Shown here in pieces: positions 7,902 to 15,510 of a DNA stretch of 64,000 nucleotides. Made by a program: the position numbers and the translations under genes. The number at the start of each line of letters is the position of its first letter. Positions within the stretch are counted from its first letter, which is position 1. Source of the DNA: Fictibacillus terranigra (GTDB lineage: Bacteria; Bacillota; Bacilli; Bacillales; Fictibacillaceae); NCBI RefSeq assembly GCF_030412265.1, contig NZ_JAUHLN010000002.1:1116001-1180000 (forward strand), in the 5' to 3' direction. The notes under the pieces are model-generated. The model was not told where the DNA came from, ran no database searches, and was given only the letters and a program-made list of their open reading frames with translations.

Positions 7902-8864
7902 ATGAAAAGATCCACTTATGAGGAGAACTTGGTTGTAAAAGTTGCTTGGCACTACTATAAAAACAACCTGACACAAAATGAAATTGCGGATCTGCTCGAT
8001 CTTTCCCGAAACAAGATCGTCCGTATGCTGGAAAAAGCGCGGTCTGACGGAATTGTCCAATTTCATATTCGGGGAAGTGAAGCCAACTGTTTGAGTACCG
8101 AAAGAGAGTTTATCACAACTTTCGGGCTATCCGATGCCTTCATCATTCCAACTCCAGCATCCAGCCTATCAGACTCGTTGGCAAAGGCTGCCGCACAGTA
8201 CCTGGAGAGCACCCTGGCGTCAGAGCAGCTTCTTGGGATCGGGTGGGGGGAAGCCGTTACACGGACACTGCAGCACCTGACACTTGATCCCGCTTCCAAT
8301 GTATCCATTGTTACGCTGACTGGAGGAGTGAACTATTATTTTCAAAAAAAAAATTACTCTCTTGATGGGGGGCTGAGCAAGTTTCAGGGCCGATTCCACA
8401 TCATTCCTGCACCGTTTCTTGCCTCGTCACAACAAATGGCATCAAGTATTCTTTCCGAGCCTTCTGTGGGTGACATCCTCGAACTCGCCGATGTATCCTC
8501 TGTCATACTCGTCGGAATCGGCGGATTGTCACCCGATGCCACCATTATTAAAGAGGAAAAAATGACCTTAAAAGAAATGACCTCTATCAAAAAACAGAAT
8601 GGAGTCGGCGATATCCTCGGCCAATTTTATAATGCAGCCGGTGAGCTTCTTACCCTCCCACACCACGATCGGTTGATTGGAATACCTATCTCTAATCTAA
8701 AAGGATTGAAAAATGTAATCGGAGTCGCAGGAGGAGAGACGAAGATCGACGCCATTTACGGAGCTTTGAAAGGGGGATACGTTCAAACGCTGATCACCGA
8801 TGAAGAAAGTGCGATTCGATTAATGAAGAAGGAGGCGACAAAAAAAGAATGGATGCCATCCTAG
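7902..8864 (+). CDS. lsrR: Lsr operon repressor LsrR (SorC/DeoR-type)
   Basis: A 320-residue sugar-binding transcriptional regulator. Residues about 20-47 form the helix-turn-helix ('LTQNEIADLLDLSRNKIVRM'); the rest is the SorC effector domain with 'LLGIGWGEAVTRTL', 'IVTLTGG' and 'VILVGIGGLSPDATII'. In Lsr systems this repressor is inactivated by phosphorylated AI-2 made by LsrK. The ATG at 7902 follows AAAGGA by a suitable distance; a TTG at 7851 is open but lacks such a site. The gene overlaps lsrK by 16 bases. Confidence 0.9.
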   Translation: MKRSTYEENLVVKVAWHYYKNNLTQNEIADLLDLSRNKIVRMLEKARSDGIVQFHIRGSEANCLSTEREFITTFGLSDAFIIPTPASSLSDSLAKAAAQYLESTLASEQLLGIGWGEAVTRTLQHLTLDPASNVSIVTLTGGVNYYFQKKNYSLDGGLSKFQGRFHIIPAPFLASSQQMASSILSEPSVGDILELADVSSVILVGIGGLSPDATIIKEEKMTLKEMTSIKKQNGVGDILGQFYNAAGELLTLPHHDRLIGIPISNLKGLKNVIGVAGGETKIDAIYGALKGGYVQTLITDEESAIRLMKKEATKKEWMPS

Positions 8865-10411
8865 CACTAGATGCTGGAACAGGAAGTATTCGTGCAGTTG
8901 TATTCGATACGAAAGGCAAACAACTGGCAATGTCACAGCAGGAATGGGATCATCCAGCAGATCCGCGCTTTCCCGGCTCCATGAACTTTGATGTAACCGA
9001 GAACTGGAGAGTAACGGCCGAATGCATCCGGGCGGCCATACAGGAATCCGGGATATCACCTTCATGCATCAAAGCAATCAGTGCAACAAGCATGCGGGAA
9101 GGTTTTGTTCTGTATAACAAGGAAGGTAAAGAGATTTGGGCGTGTGCCAATGTGGACTCTCGAGCTTCAGAAGAAGTTTCAGACTTAAAACAGCTGCGTC
9201 CGTTTCTTGAAGAGGACCTGTACAGCCTTTCCGGCCAAACCTTTGCGCTGGGAGCATTGCCTCGTCTTTTATGGATCAAAAAAAATCAGCCTGAGATCTA
9301 TAAGGAAACAGCTACTATCACGATGCTGAACGATTGGCTCCTTTATAAACTTTGTGGAAAATTGCAAGCCGATCCTTCCAACGGGTGCACAACCGGCATT
9401 TTTAATATAAAAAAACGGTGTTGGGATGAGCAGATTACCAAGGAATGCCAAATAAAAGGCAATCTTTTTCCTCCTGTCCATGAAGCGGGGACTTTACTTG
9501 GCCACGTTACACCAGGAACAGCAAAGATCACCGGATTGACTGAAGGTACAGCAGTATTTTCAGGAGGTGGTGATGCTCAACTTGCCTCCGTCGGTGTCGG
9601 AGTAGTGAAGGAAGGGCAGACCCTTGTTTCAGGAGGAAGTTTCTGGCAGCAAGAAGTCAATGTGGCTCTGCCTGTCCCCCATCCTGAGCAGCGTATACGA
9701 ATCAATTGTCATGTATTGTCCCACCTATGGCAGTATGAAACCATTGTCTTCTTCCCAGGCCTCGTCATGCGCTGGTTTCGGGACGCCTTTTGTACAGAAG
9801 AAAAGAAACTTGCAAAAGAGCTGGGCAGAGATCCCTATGAATTGCTGGAAGAACAGGCAGCCGAAGTTCCGGTCGGTTCTTATGGCATCACGCCTATTTT
9901 CTCGGATGTAATGAATTTTATTTCCTGGCGGCATGCCTCTCCTTCTTTTACGAATCTTTCCCTCGATCCGGAACGGTGCGGCAAAAAAGAGTTATTCCGG
10001 GCGATTGAAGAAAATGCAGCCCTTGTGACACTGGGAAATTTAAAAATGATACAGGGACACACCGGTTACTATCCTGATGAAGTCATTTTTGCCGGAGGCG
10101 CCTCTAAAGGCAAGCTATGGTGCCAAATTCTTTCCGACGTACTCGGAATCAGGGTGAAGGTTCCGCTTGTGAAAGAAGCGGCTGCCCTCGGAACAGCGAT
10201 CGTTGCTGGCTATGGAGCGGGCATCTACTCTACTATTGAAAAAGCAGCCCTTGAGATCGTCCAATGGGAGAACATCTATGAACCGAATAAAGAAAATCAT
10301 GCTCTCTATGCGAAGGTTTTTGAGAAATGGCAGGCCATCTACAAGGAACATCTGTCACTCTCTGACCGGGGACTGACCAAACATATGTGGAAAGCACCTG
10401 GTTCTGTTTGA
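8849..10411 (+). CDS. lsrK: Autoinducer-2 kinase LsrK
   Basis: A 520-residue FGGY-family carbohydrate kinase. It phosphorylates the AI-2 precursor DPD inside the cell, trapping it and producing the inducer of LsrR. The N terminus has the phosphate-1 motif 'LALDAGTGSIRAVVFD'; 'FSGGGDAQLASVGVG' and 'VIFAGGASKGKLWCQILSD' are the phosphate-2 and adenosine motifs of the FGGY ATPase fold. The ATG lies inside the last codons of lsrR, with AAGGAGGCG upstream inside lsrR, indicating coupled translation. The length fits LsrK (about 520-530 aa). Confidence 0.92.
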   Translation: MDAILALDAGTGSIRAVVFDTKGKQLAMSQQEWDHPADPRFPGSMNFDVTENWRVTAECIRAAIQESGISPSCIKAISATSMREGFVLYNKEGKEIWACANVDSRASEEVSDLKQLRPFLEEDLYSLSGQTFALGALPRLLWIKKNQPEIYKETATITMLNDWLLYKLCGKLQADPSNGCTTGIFNIKKRCWDEQITKECQIKGNLFPPVHEAGTLLGHVTPGTAKITGLTEGTAVFSGGGDAQLASVGVGVVKEGQTLVSGGSFWQQEVNVALPVPHPEQRIRINCHVLSHLWQYETIVFFPGLVMRWFRDAFCTEEKKLAKELGRDPYELLEEQAAEVPVGSYGITPIFSDVMNFISWRHASPSFTNLSLDPERCGKKELFRAIEENAALVTLGNLKMIQGHTGYYPDEVIFAGGASKGKLWCQILSDVLGIRVKVPLVKEAAALGTAIVAGYGAGIYSTIEKAALEIVQWENIYEPNKENHALYAKVFEKWQAIYKEHLSLSDRGLTKHMWKAPGSV

Positions 10412-10447
10412 CAGCTCATAAATGCAGATGAAAAAGGGGTGGGTGTT

Positions 10448-10810
10448 TTGCAGAAAGTGAATGAGTCAGAAAACGATTTTCGCTTTGGAGATCACGGTCC
10501 TAAATATTTAACGAAAGGGCCTAACGTAGACCTGGGCGTCGTTGTCCTGAAGCCCGGCCAGGATTTCCCGAACCACTATCATACCACGTGTGAAGAAATT
10601 TTTTATGTACTAGAGGGGTCTATTGATTTCTATATTGACGGCGTCCGGTTTCCAGCTAAGCCCGGCGATATGCTTCAAGTCCGGCCAAACGAAGCACACT
10701 ACCTCATCAATCAATCGAGTGAAAACTTTAAAGCGGTTTTCATTAAATCACCGCATATACAAGACAAAGATTCTGTTGTTGTCGACAATCCAGATCTTGA
10801 GAAGGAGTGA
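10448..10810 (+). CDS. Cupin protein in the lsr operon
   Basis: A 120-residue single-domain cupin. Metal-binding cupin motif 1 is 'PNHYHTTCEEIFYVLEG' and motif 2 is 'PGDMLQVRPNEAHYLIN'. It lies between lsrK and lsrF, where other lsr operons carry the ABM-type isomerase gene lsrG, which is absent here. A role in turning over phospho-AI-2 is therefore likely but inferred from position alone. The TTG at 10448 is preferred because GGGGTGG lies five bases before it; a GTG at 10439 is in frame but overlaps that site. It ends 4 bases before lsrF. Confidence 0.85.
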   Translation: MQKVNESENDFRFGDHGPKYLTKGPNVDLGVVVLKPGQDFPNHYHTTCEEIFYVLEGSIDFYIDGVRFPAKPGDMLQVRPNEAHYLINQSSENFKAVFIKSPHIQDKDSVVVDNPDLEKE

Positions 10811-10814
10811 TCCT

Positions 10815-11609
10815 ATGAGTTGGGGATTAAAAAACCGAATGAATCAAATACTGCCTGAAGGAAAAGCAGTTATGCTTGCCATTGATCACGGCTATTTTCT
10901 CGGTCCTATTCACGGACTCGAGAAACCGGGAGAAACGGTAAAAGAGCTCCTCCCCTATACAGATTCCTTATTTGCGACAAGAGGAGCCCTTTCTGCCTGC
11001 ATACCTGAAACCTGTGAAAAACCAGTGTTATTAAGAGTATCAGGAGGTCCCAGCGTCGTAGGCAAGGATTTGGCAAATGAACATATCGTCACTCCAATGA
11101 AAGAAGCCATCCGTCATAATGTCGTTGGAGTGGGTGTTTCTATTTTTGTGGGCTCAGACTATGAAACTCAAACGGTTTCAAACTTGGCCGCTGCTGTCAC
11201 CGACGCTCACGACTACGGCATACCTGTCCTTGCCATTACTGCCGTTGCAAAGGAGCTGCAAAAACGTGAAGCCCGCTTCCTGGCCCTTGCCTCACGAATT
11301 GGAGCAGAAATGGGAGCTGATATTATCAAAACCTATTATTGCGATAACTTTGAAAAAGTAACGAGCACGTGCCCCGTGCCAGTCGTCATCGCTGGCGGGC
11401 CCAAGCTGGCCACTATGAAGGACGCCTTGGATCTGACCTATAATGCGATGCAGGAAGGAGCTGCTGGTGTTGATATGGGCAGGAACATCTGGCAGTCAGA
11501 GCACCCGGGCGCCATGATTCAGGCAATCCATCAGATCGTCCGCAAGAACGCGAGTGTAAAAGAAGCCCTGGAAGTTTACGAGAATGCGGCGAATGTAAAA
11601 CTGAAATAA
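10815..11609 (+). CDS. lsrF: 3-hydroxy-5-phosphonooxypentane-2,4-dione thiolase LsrF
   Basis: A 264-residue class I aldolase-like TIM barrel of the LsrF/DhnA family. LsrF transfers an acetyl group from processed phospho-AI-2 to coenzyme A, ending the signal. Motifs: 'VMLAIDHGYFLGP' near the N terminus, 'GADIIKTYYCDNFE' with Lys172 as the Schiff-base lysine candidate, and 'VVIAGGPK' and 'GAAGVDMGRNIWQ' for phosphate binding. The ATG at 10815 follows AAGGAGTGAT. It is the last gene of the rightward operon, followed by a terminator. Confidence 0.92.
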   Translation: MSWGLKNRMNQILPEGKAVMLAIDHGYFLGPIHGLEKPGETVKELLPYTDSLFATRGALSACIPETCEKPVLLRVSGGPSVVGKDLANEHIVTPMKEAIRHNVVGVGVSIFVGSDYETQTVSNLAAAVTDAHDYGIPVLAITAVAKELQKREARFLALASRIGAEMGADIIKTYYCDNFEKVTSTCPVPVVIAGGPKLATMKDALDLTYNAMQEGAAGVDMGRNIWQSEHPGAMIQAIHQIVRKNASVKEALEVYENAANVKLK

Positions 11610-11613
11610 GCGA

Positions 11614-11639
11614 AAAAGCACCGGGCTGGTGCTTTTTTT
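11614..11639 (+). terminator. Terminator of lsrRK-cupin-lsrF
   Basis: AAAAGCACC (11614-11622) pairs with GGTGCTTTT (11628-11636), loop GGGCT, followed by T residues, just after the lsrF stop. Confidence 0.85.
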
Positions 11640-12097
11640 GTTCGCCGGGAAAGAGTTAGATATCCACCCGTAACGGGTACTTTCTTATTTAAAAACACAG
11701 TTATTGACAAAACCTCAAATTACCGCATCTGAAGCTTATTTAGTACTGTTTATTTTATGGAGAAAGTCACGGCGAGGAAAGACAAGACGATTTAATAGTA
11801 AAAATAATCGAATTTGGTTTACGGATTTCTACTAAATTAGGATATAAACCATAGGGAATATTTTTTTGTTGGAAAACAGTTCAATAGATAAGTAACCTGG
11901 GAAAAAGTTTGGATAATCTCTGTCCAAGGGTTGCTTCAAAGCACAAATTTCCCATCTTAGATATAAACTCTATAACATGGGATGGCTCCAGTTTTTGTCA
12001 GATTCCAACATTGGTGGAGATGAAGGCGCGCCGCTTCCATTTCAAGAGTATGTCCTGAACCAGCACCTCTCATTGTTCGTCCCCCCAGAAAAAAACT
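11640..12097. other. Gene-free interval of about 460 bp
   Basis: No recognisable gene. It contains a TTGACA at about 11703 without a matching -10, a small hairpin ACCCGTAACGGGT near 11667, and an open plus-strand stretch of about 40 codons from ATG 11977 with no ribosome binding site. It may be a scar of lost DNA. Confidence 0.5.
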
Positions 12098-12126
12098 AAA
12101 AAAGAGCTGATGAACAGCTCTTTTTC
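12098..12126 (-). terminator. Terminator of the glutamine amidotransferase gene
   Basis: AAAGAGCTG (12101-12109) pairs with CAGCTCTTT (12115-12123), flanked by A and T runs on both sides, 32 bases past the stop of the minus-strand gene. Confidence 0.8.
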
Positions 12127-12157
12127 GAACGCATTTCTTATTCACAGGATTGCTGCA

Positions 12158-12907
12158 TCAAAGAGCCGACTGCTTTTTTTCCATCAAGTCATGGCACTTT
12201 TGCACAAAACGAACAAACATTTGATGCATCTCATCGCTCACGGCTGTCATATCTTCCGGATGCCACTGAACCGCTAGCATCCAGCTTTTTTCTCGATCCG
12301 TGCTTTCCAGAGCTTCAATCACCCCGTCAGACGAACAGGCCACAGCTTTTAAGCCCGGCGCCACTTCATCTACTGCACCGTGGTGAAAACTATTGACCGA
12401 AATTTCTTCCGTTCCAAGAATTTCGGATAAAAGAGTACCTTTGTCTACACGGATGGAATGAGTAGCAGCCGAACGTGCACCATCCTGATAATGTTTAATT
12501 ACATCCTCTTTCTCATCATTCAGATCCTGAATGAGCGTTCCTCCCAATGCTCCGTTCAATACCTGAATTCCCCGGCAGATCGCGAAGATAGGAAGATTTT
12601 GCTCTTGCGCATAGTGGATGAGATTAATTTCTGTTTCGTCCCGTTCCGGAATCACTTTTCCAAGGTTCGGATGAGGTTCAGCTCCGATCTTTTGGGGATC
12701 CATATCCTCTCCCCCGCTGAGCAATAGGCCGTCACACAGGGCGGTCCATTCTTTCACGGTCTCTTTGTCACCCATAGGAAGTATCACGGGAACGGCGCCC
12801 GCATTCATAACGGCTGTCGCATAGCTATAATGTAAATAAGCCGTTTCCTGACCTCCTAAATCCTTTGTTGAGCATGTAATCCCGATCACCGGTTTCTGAT
12901 TTTCCAC
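12158..12907 (-). CDS. Class I glutamine amidotransferase, gamma-Glu-GABA hydrolase family
   Basis: A 249-residue member of peptidase family C26 (PuuD-like), which hydrolyses gamma-glutamyl amides such as gamma-glutamyl-GABA in polyamine degradation. The nucleophile elbow is 'FAICRGIQVLNG' with Cys111, and the catalytic His216/Glu218 occur in 'VQWHPED'. 'LLLSGGEDMDP' is the usual N-terminal glycine loop. The start is a GTG at 12905-12907 with AGGAG eight bases before it. No other polyamine genes are adjacent, so the substrate is open. Confidence 0.85.
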   Translation of the reverse strand: MENQKPVIGITCSTKDLGGQETAYLHYSYATAVMNAGAVPVILPMGDKETVKEWTALCDGLLLSGGEDMDPQKIGAEPHPNLGKVIPERDETEINLIHYAQEQNLPIFAICRGIQVLNGALGGTLIQDLNDEKEDVIKHYQDGARSAATHSIRVDKGTLLSEILGTEEISVNSFHHGAVDEVAPGLKAVACSSDGVIEALESTDREKSWMLAVQWHPEDMTAVSDEMHQMFVRFVQKCHDLMEKKQSAL

Positions 12908-12993
12908 AATAACAACTCCTGTCAGATTTACGTTATAGGAGTCAATACCCGTTTTAGGACGATCTCAATTCGTTAAATTTCTCCAAATAAATG

Positions 12994-13012
12994 GCCCTCG
13001 CTAAGCGAGGGC
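12994..13012 (-). terminator. Hairpin between amidotransferase and TrmB genes
   Basis: Perfect 8-bp stem GCCCTCGC / GCGAGGGC with a 3-base loop. It follows the direct-repeat array downstream of the TrmB-family gene and can end that transcript; the T tract is poor. Confidence 0.55.
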
Positions 13013-13030
13013 TTCTTTATATCTCGGCTT

Positions 13031-13200
13031 GCCGCATGTTTTGGTTACGTGCGAATTTTGTAGCTTTACCATCCACTTTTTGTCGATTATTAGCCACTTT
13101 TTACAGTTGACGTGCGGGTTTTCACTGTTTACATGCCAAACACAGCACGTTACATGCCAAACTACACATCACACCCGCCAATCATTCACCTGCCATTGCC
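13031..13200. repeat. Degenerate ~21-bp direct repeats, family A copy 1
   Basis: Seven or eight imperfect units of 20-22 bp, for example TGCGGGTTTTCACTGTTTAC, TCCACTTTTTGTCGATTATT and TGCCAAACACAGCACGTTAC (each listed without its last base). The last unit recurs exactly at about 41985-42005. The array lies between the 3' end of the TrmB-family gene and a terminator. It has no coding potential that I can support. Confidence 0.7.
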
Positions 13201-13208
13201 TAACAGAG

Positions 13209-13967
13209 CTAATATCTTAAGTTCAACAGCACATTTCTGACCGCCTCATCCTTCATCACGGTGTCTTTGTATTTTCTGGTAATTTCTGTGAGTGCCACAT
13301 CATGATAAAAGAATTCCGCAAAAAATTTGACGAGAGGGCGTGATTTGGTCCGAATGGCTTGCCATGCTGTGTCTTCCATACCCGCAAACAGCATCTCCTC
13401 TTCATCCGCGATGAGAATCCTGCTCCTCTCCAACGTTCCATGCTGAGTATCCGGTATTAACGTCGATACGTCAGGAATTTTCGTGGTTAGTTCACCGATC
13501 ACATGCATTTTTACAGAGACGCCGTTCTTATATTTCTCTTCAAGTAACGGGAGATAGCCTGCTAAGTCGTCCGCCCATCCCGAAATGATGATCGATTTTT
13601 CGGCTTTCTCTATCAGACCTTGCAGGACAGATTGAATGGACTGGTTATCTTTCAGAGTCCATACCCGGTCATCGGTTACTGTTTTTTTAATTTGTGCTTC
13701 TCTAAGCTGCTGTACATTGGTCTCAAAGTCTGCTTTGAGCTTTTTGATTGTAGCCTCGATCGGCAGCGCTGTATAGAGCCGCTTTTTTTCTACAGTTGAT
13801 TCCAGGATCATTCCTTTTTCAGAAAGACGGTGCAGCACCTCGTACACTTTGGAACGCGGGACCCCGGACCGTTTCACAATTCCAGTCGCATCCAGCGGCT
13901 GATCCTCTGAGATTAATGACTGATATACCTGGCTTTCATATTGGGTAAATCCGAATTGCTGCAGCAT
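13209..13967 (-). CDS. TrmB-family transcriptional regulator
   Basis: A 252-residue regulator. Residues 1-65 form a winged helix ('YESQVYQSLISE' and 'TGIVKRSGVPRSKVYEVLHR'), followed by a coiled-coil linker and an effector domain with 'KSIIISGWADDLAGYLPLL', the phospholipase-D-like fold used by TrmB proteins to bind sugars or other small ligands. It is divergent from an MFS transporter gene starting at 14111, with a 20-bp inverted repeat between them, so it probably controls that pump. The ATG at 13965-13967 fits the domain start. Confidence 0.85.
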   Translation of the reverse strand: MLQQFGFTQYESQVYQSLISEDQPLDATGIVKRSGVPRSKVYEVLHRLSEKGMILESTVEKKRLYTALPIEATIKKLKADFETNVQQLREAQIKKTVTDDRVWTLKDNQSIQSVLQGLIEKAEKSIIISGWADDLAGYLPLLEEKYKNGVSVKMHVIGELTTKIPDVSTLIPDTQHGTLERSRILIADEEEMLFAGMEDTAWQAIRTKSRPLVKFFAEFFYHDVALTEITRKYKDTVMKDEAVRNVLLNLRY

Positions 13968-14066
13968 GTTATTGACTCCTTGACTTTAATCGCTATGTAA
14001 ATGATAACACAGACTCTTCCAATTTATGTACAGCCGAATTTTAATCTTGTTTTTCTTCGCGTAAAT

Positions 14067-14086
14067 GTTACTATTACAGTGGTAAC
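14067..14086. promoter_or_regulatory. Candidate operator for the TrmB/MFS pair
   Basis: GTTAC (14067-14071) and GTAAC (14082-14086) form an interrupted palindrome in the divergent spacer, 25 bases before the MFS start codon. Its use by the neighbouring regulator is inferred. Confidence 0.4.
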
Positions 14087-14110
14087 TTTTTATACAAAGG
14101 ATGAAGTGCT

Positions 14111-15283
14111 ATGAATAAACGTGTTTACTTATTAACGATCGTATCGTTTGTAGTGGGTATGGTTGAATTAATTATAGGCGGCATATTGGATCTTGTTGCA
14201 GAAGACTTGAACGTCAGCATCGGCCATGCGGGTTATCTCATCACTGCCTTCTCGCTTGTTTTTGCGGTGGCCTCACCCGTTCTGTTGATGGCCACATCAA
14301 AAGTGGAAAGAAAGAGATTGACGCTGATTACACTACTTGTGTTTTTCGCTGCAAACGGCATCGCGATTATAAGCCCCTCGTACAGTGTACTGCTCATCGC
14401 CCGTATCTTATCAGCAGCGAGCGGCTCATTGCTTGTTGTTCTGTGCATTACCATGGCATCTAATATCGTTTCAGAACAGTATCGCGCCCGGGCAATCGGT
14501 GTCGTGTTCATGGGAATCAGTGCTTCTCTCGTGCTGGGCGTCCCGATCGGCCTAATGCTCGGAAATGCATTCGGATGGCGAGCACCCTTTATATTGATCG
14601 CCGGGCTTACTCTTCTTTCCATGGCCGGCGTGTACTTCTTTATGGACCAGATGGAGTCAAAGCCAGCGGTTTCGCTCGTTACACAGATTAAGACGCTGAA
14701 AGACCGAAAGCTTCTGTTCGGCCAGTTAACATCTTTTCTCTTCTTGGCCGGTCATCTGACTCTTTACGGATATTTAACGCCCTTCTTAAAAACAGCTCTC
14801 GGCTTGAACGGAACGTGGGTAAGCATCGTGTATCTCGTCTTTGGCTGTGCGGCTGTAGCCGGTGGAGGAATCGGAGGTTATCTTGCTGACCGTTTGGGTA
14901 CAAAACGGTCGATCATCGGGTTTATTATTCTTTTCGGGATTACGATGTTCGTCATCCCTTACACAACCTTTTCGCTTCCTCTTTTCTTAGGCGTGATGAT
15001 TATTTGGAGCATGCTCAGCTGGGCGATCACACCTGCGATGCAAAGCTATTTAATTGAATCTTCCTCTGCTGAAACATCTGATATTCAGCAAAGCCTGAAT
15101 AACACCGCGCTTCACTTTGGAATTGCGTTCGGTTCAGCCATCGGCGGTTTTGTGATTGAGCAATCCACCGTAGAATCGAATGCCACTGTCGGGGGATGTT
15201 TCATCATTTTCGCACTGGCTGCGGCACTGATATCAATGTCAGAAAGCAAGCGCAGGGTGGCGTCGGTAAACAATCACACCTGA
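14111..15283 (+). CDS. MFS transporter, DHA1/AraJ-like efflux type
   Basis: A 390-residue protein with twelve hydrophobic segments. The first helix 'LTIVSFVVGMVELIIGGIL' and the loop 'RARAIGVVFMGISASLVLGVP' carry the motif A and antiporter motif C features of drug:H+ antiporters, and 'GGIGGYLADRLGTKRSI' is the second-half loop 8-9 motif. The ATG at 14111 is preceded by AAAGGATG. The divergent TrmB-family gene probably regulates it. The substrate cannot be told from sequence. Confidence 0.85.
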   Translation: MNKRVYLLTIVSFVVGMVELIIGGILDLVAEDLNVSIGHAGYLITAFSLVFAVASPVLLMATSKVERKRLTLITLLVFFAANGIAIISPSYSVLLIARILSAASGSLLVVLCITMASNIVSEQYRARAIGVVFMGISASLVLGVPIGLMLGNAFGWRAPFILIAGLTLLSMAGVYFFMDQMESKPAVSLVTQIKTLKDRKLLFGQLTSFLFLAGHLTLYGYLTPFLKTALGLNGTWVSIVYLVFGCAAVAGGGIGGYLADRLGTKRSIIGFIILFGITMFVIPYTTFSLPLFLGVMIIWSMLSWAITPAMQSYLIESSSAETSDIQQSLNNTALHFGIAFGSAIGGFVIEQSTVESNATVGGCFIIFALAAALISMSESKRRVASVNNHT

Positions 15284-15307
15284 TGGGCAGCGCTAAAGGC
15301 TTGGCTT

Positions 15308-15440
15308 AGAATTACTCACGGTTTTGATGGGTTTACTCCCGGTTCGACACGATTCACTCACGGGTTTGCCTCTAATACTCACCGTTTTGCGAACTTTACT
15401 CACCGTTTTACATGGTTTACTCACCATTCACATCATTTTC
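15308..15440. repeat. Degenerate ~21-bp direct repeats, TTTACTCACCG type
   Basis: Six head-to-tail units of 20-22 bp with the core TTTACTCACCGTTTTG (variants ATTACTCACGGTTTTG, TTTACTCCCGGTTCG, TTCACTCACGGGTTTG, AATACTCACCGTTTTG). The array fills the space between the MFS stop codon and the bidirectional terminator. Confidence 0.8.
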
Positions 15441-15460
15441 AAAAAAAAATAATAAACAAG

Positions 15461-15500
15461 AAAAACACTTCCGCGGAAAAACTCCTCGGAAGTGTTTTTT
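15461..15500. terminator. Bidirectional terminator between MFS and kimA
   Basis: AAAACACTTCCG (15462-15473) pairs with CGGAAGTGTTTT (15487-15498), with T and A runs outside each arm. It serves two convergent genes. Confidence 0.9.
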
Positions 15501-15510
15501 ATTCGATCCA

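Noticed and set aside
10623-10814. Possible longer N terminus for lsrF reaching back into the cupin gene
   Set aside because: The extension overlaps the cupin coding sequence; the ATG at 10815 has AAGGAGTGAT at the right distance and matches the LsrF family start.
11977-12099. 40-codon plus-strand ORF before the amidotransferase terminator
   Set aside because: No ribosome binding site, no family resemblance, and its 3' end runs into a terminator.
13031-13200. CRISPR array
   Set aside because: Units are imperfect, about 21 bp, and contiguous with no unique spacers of equal length; no cas genes are present.
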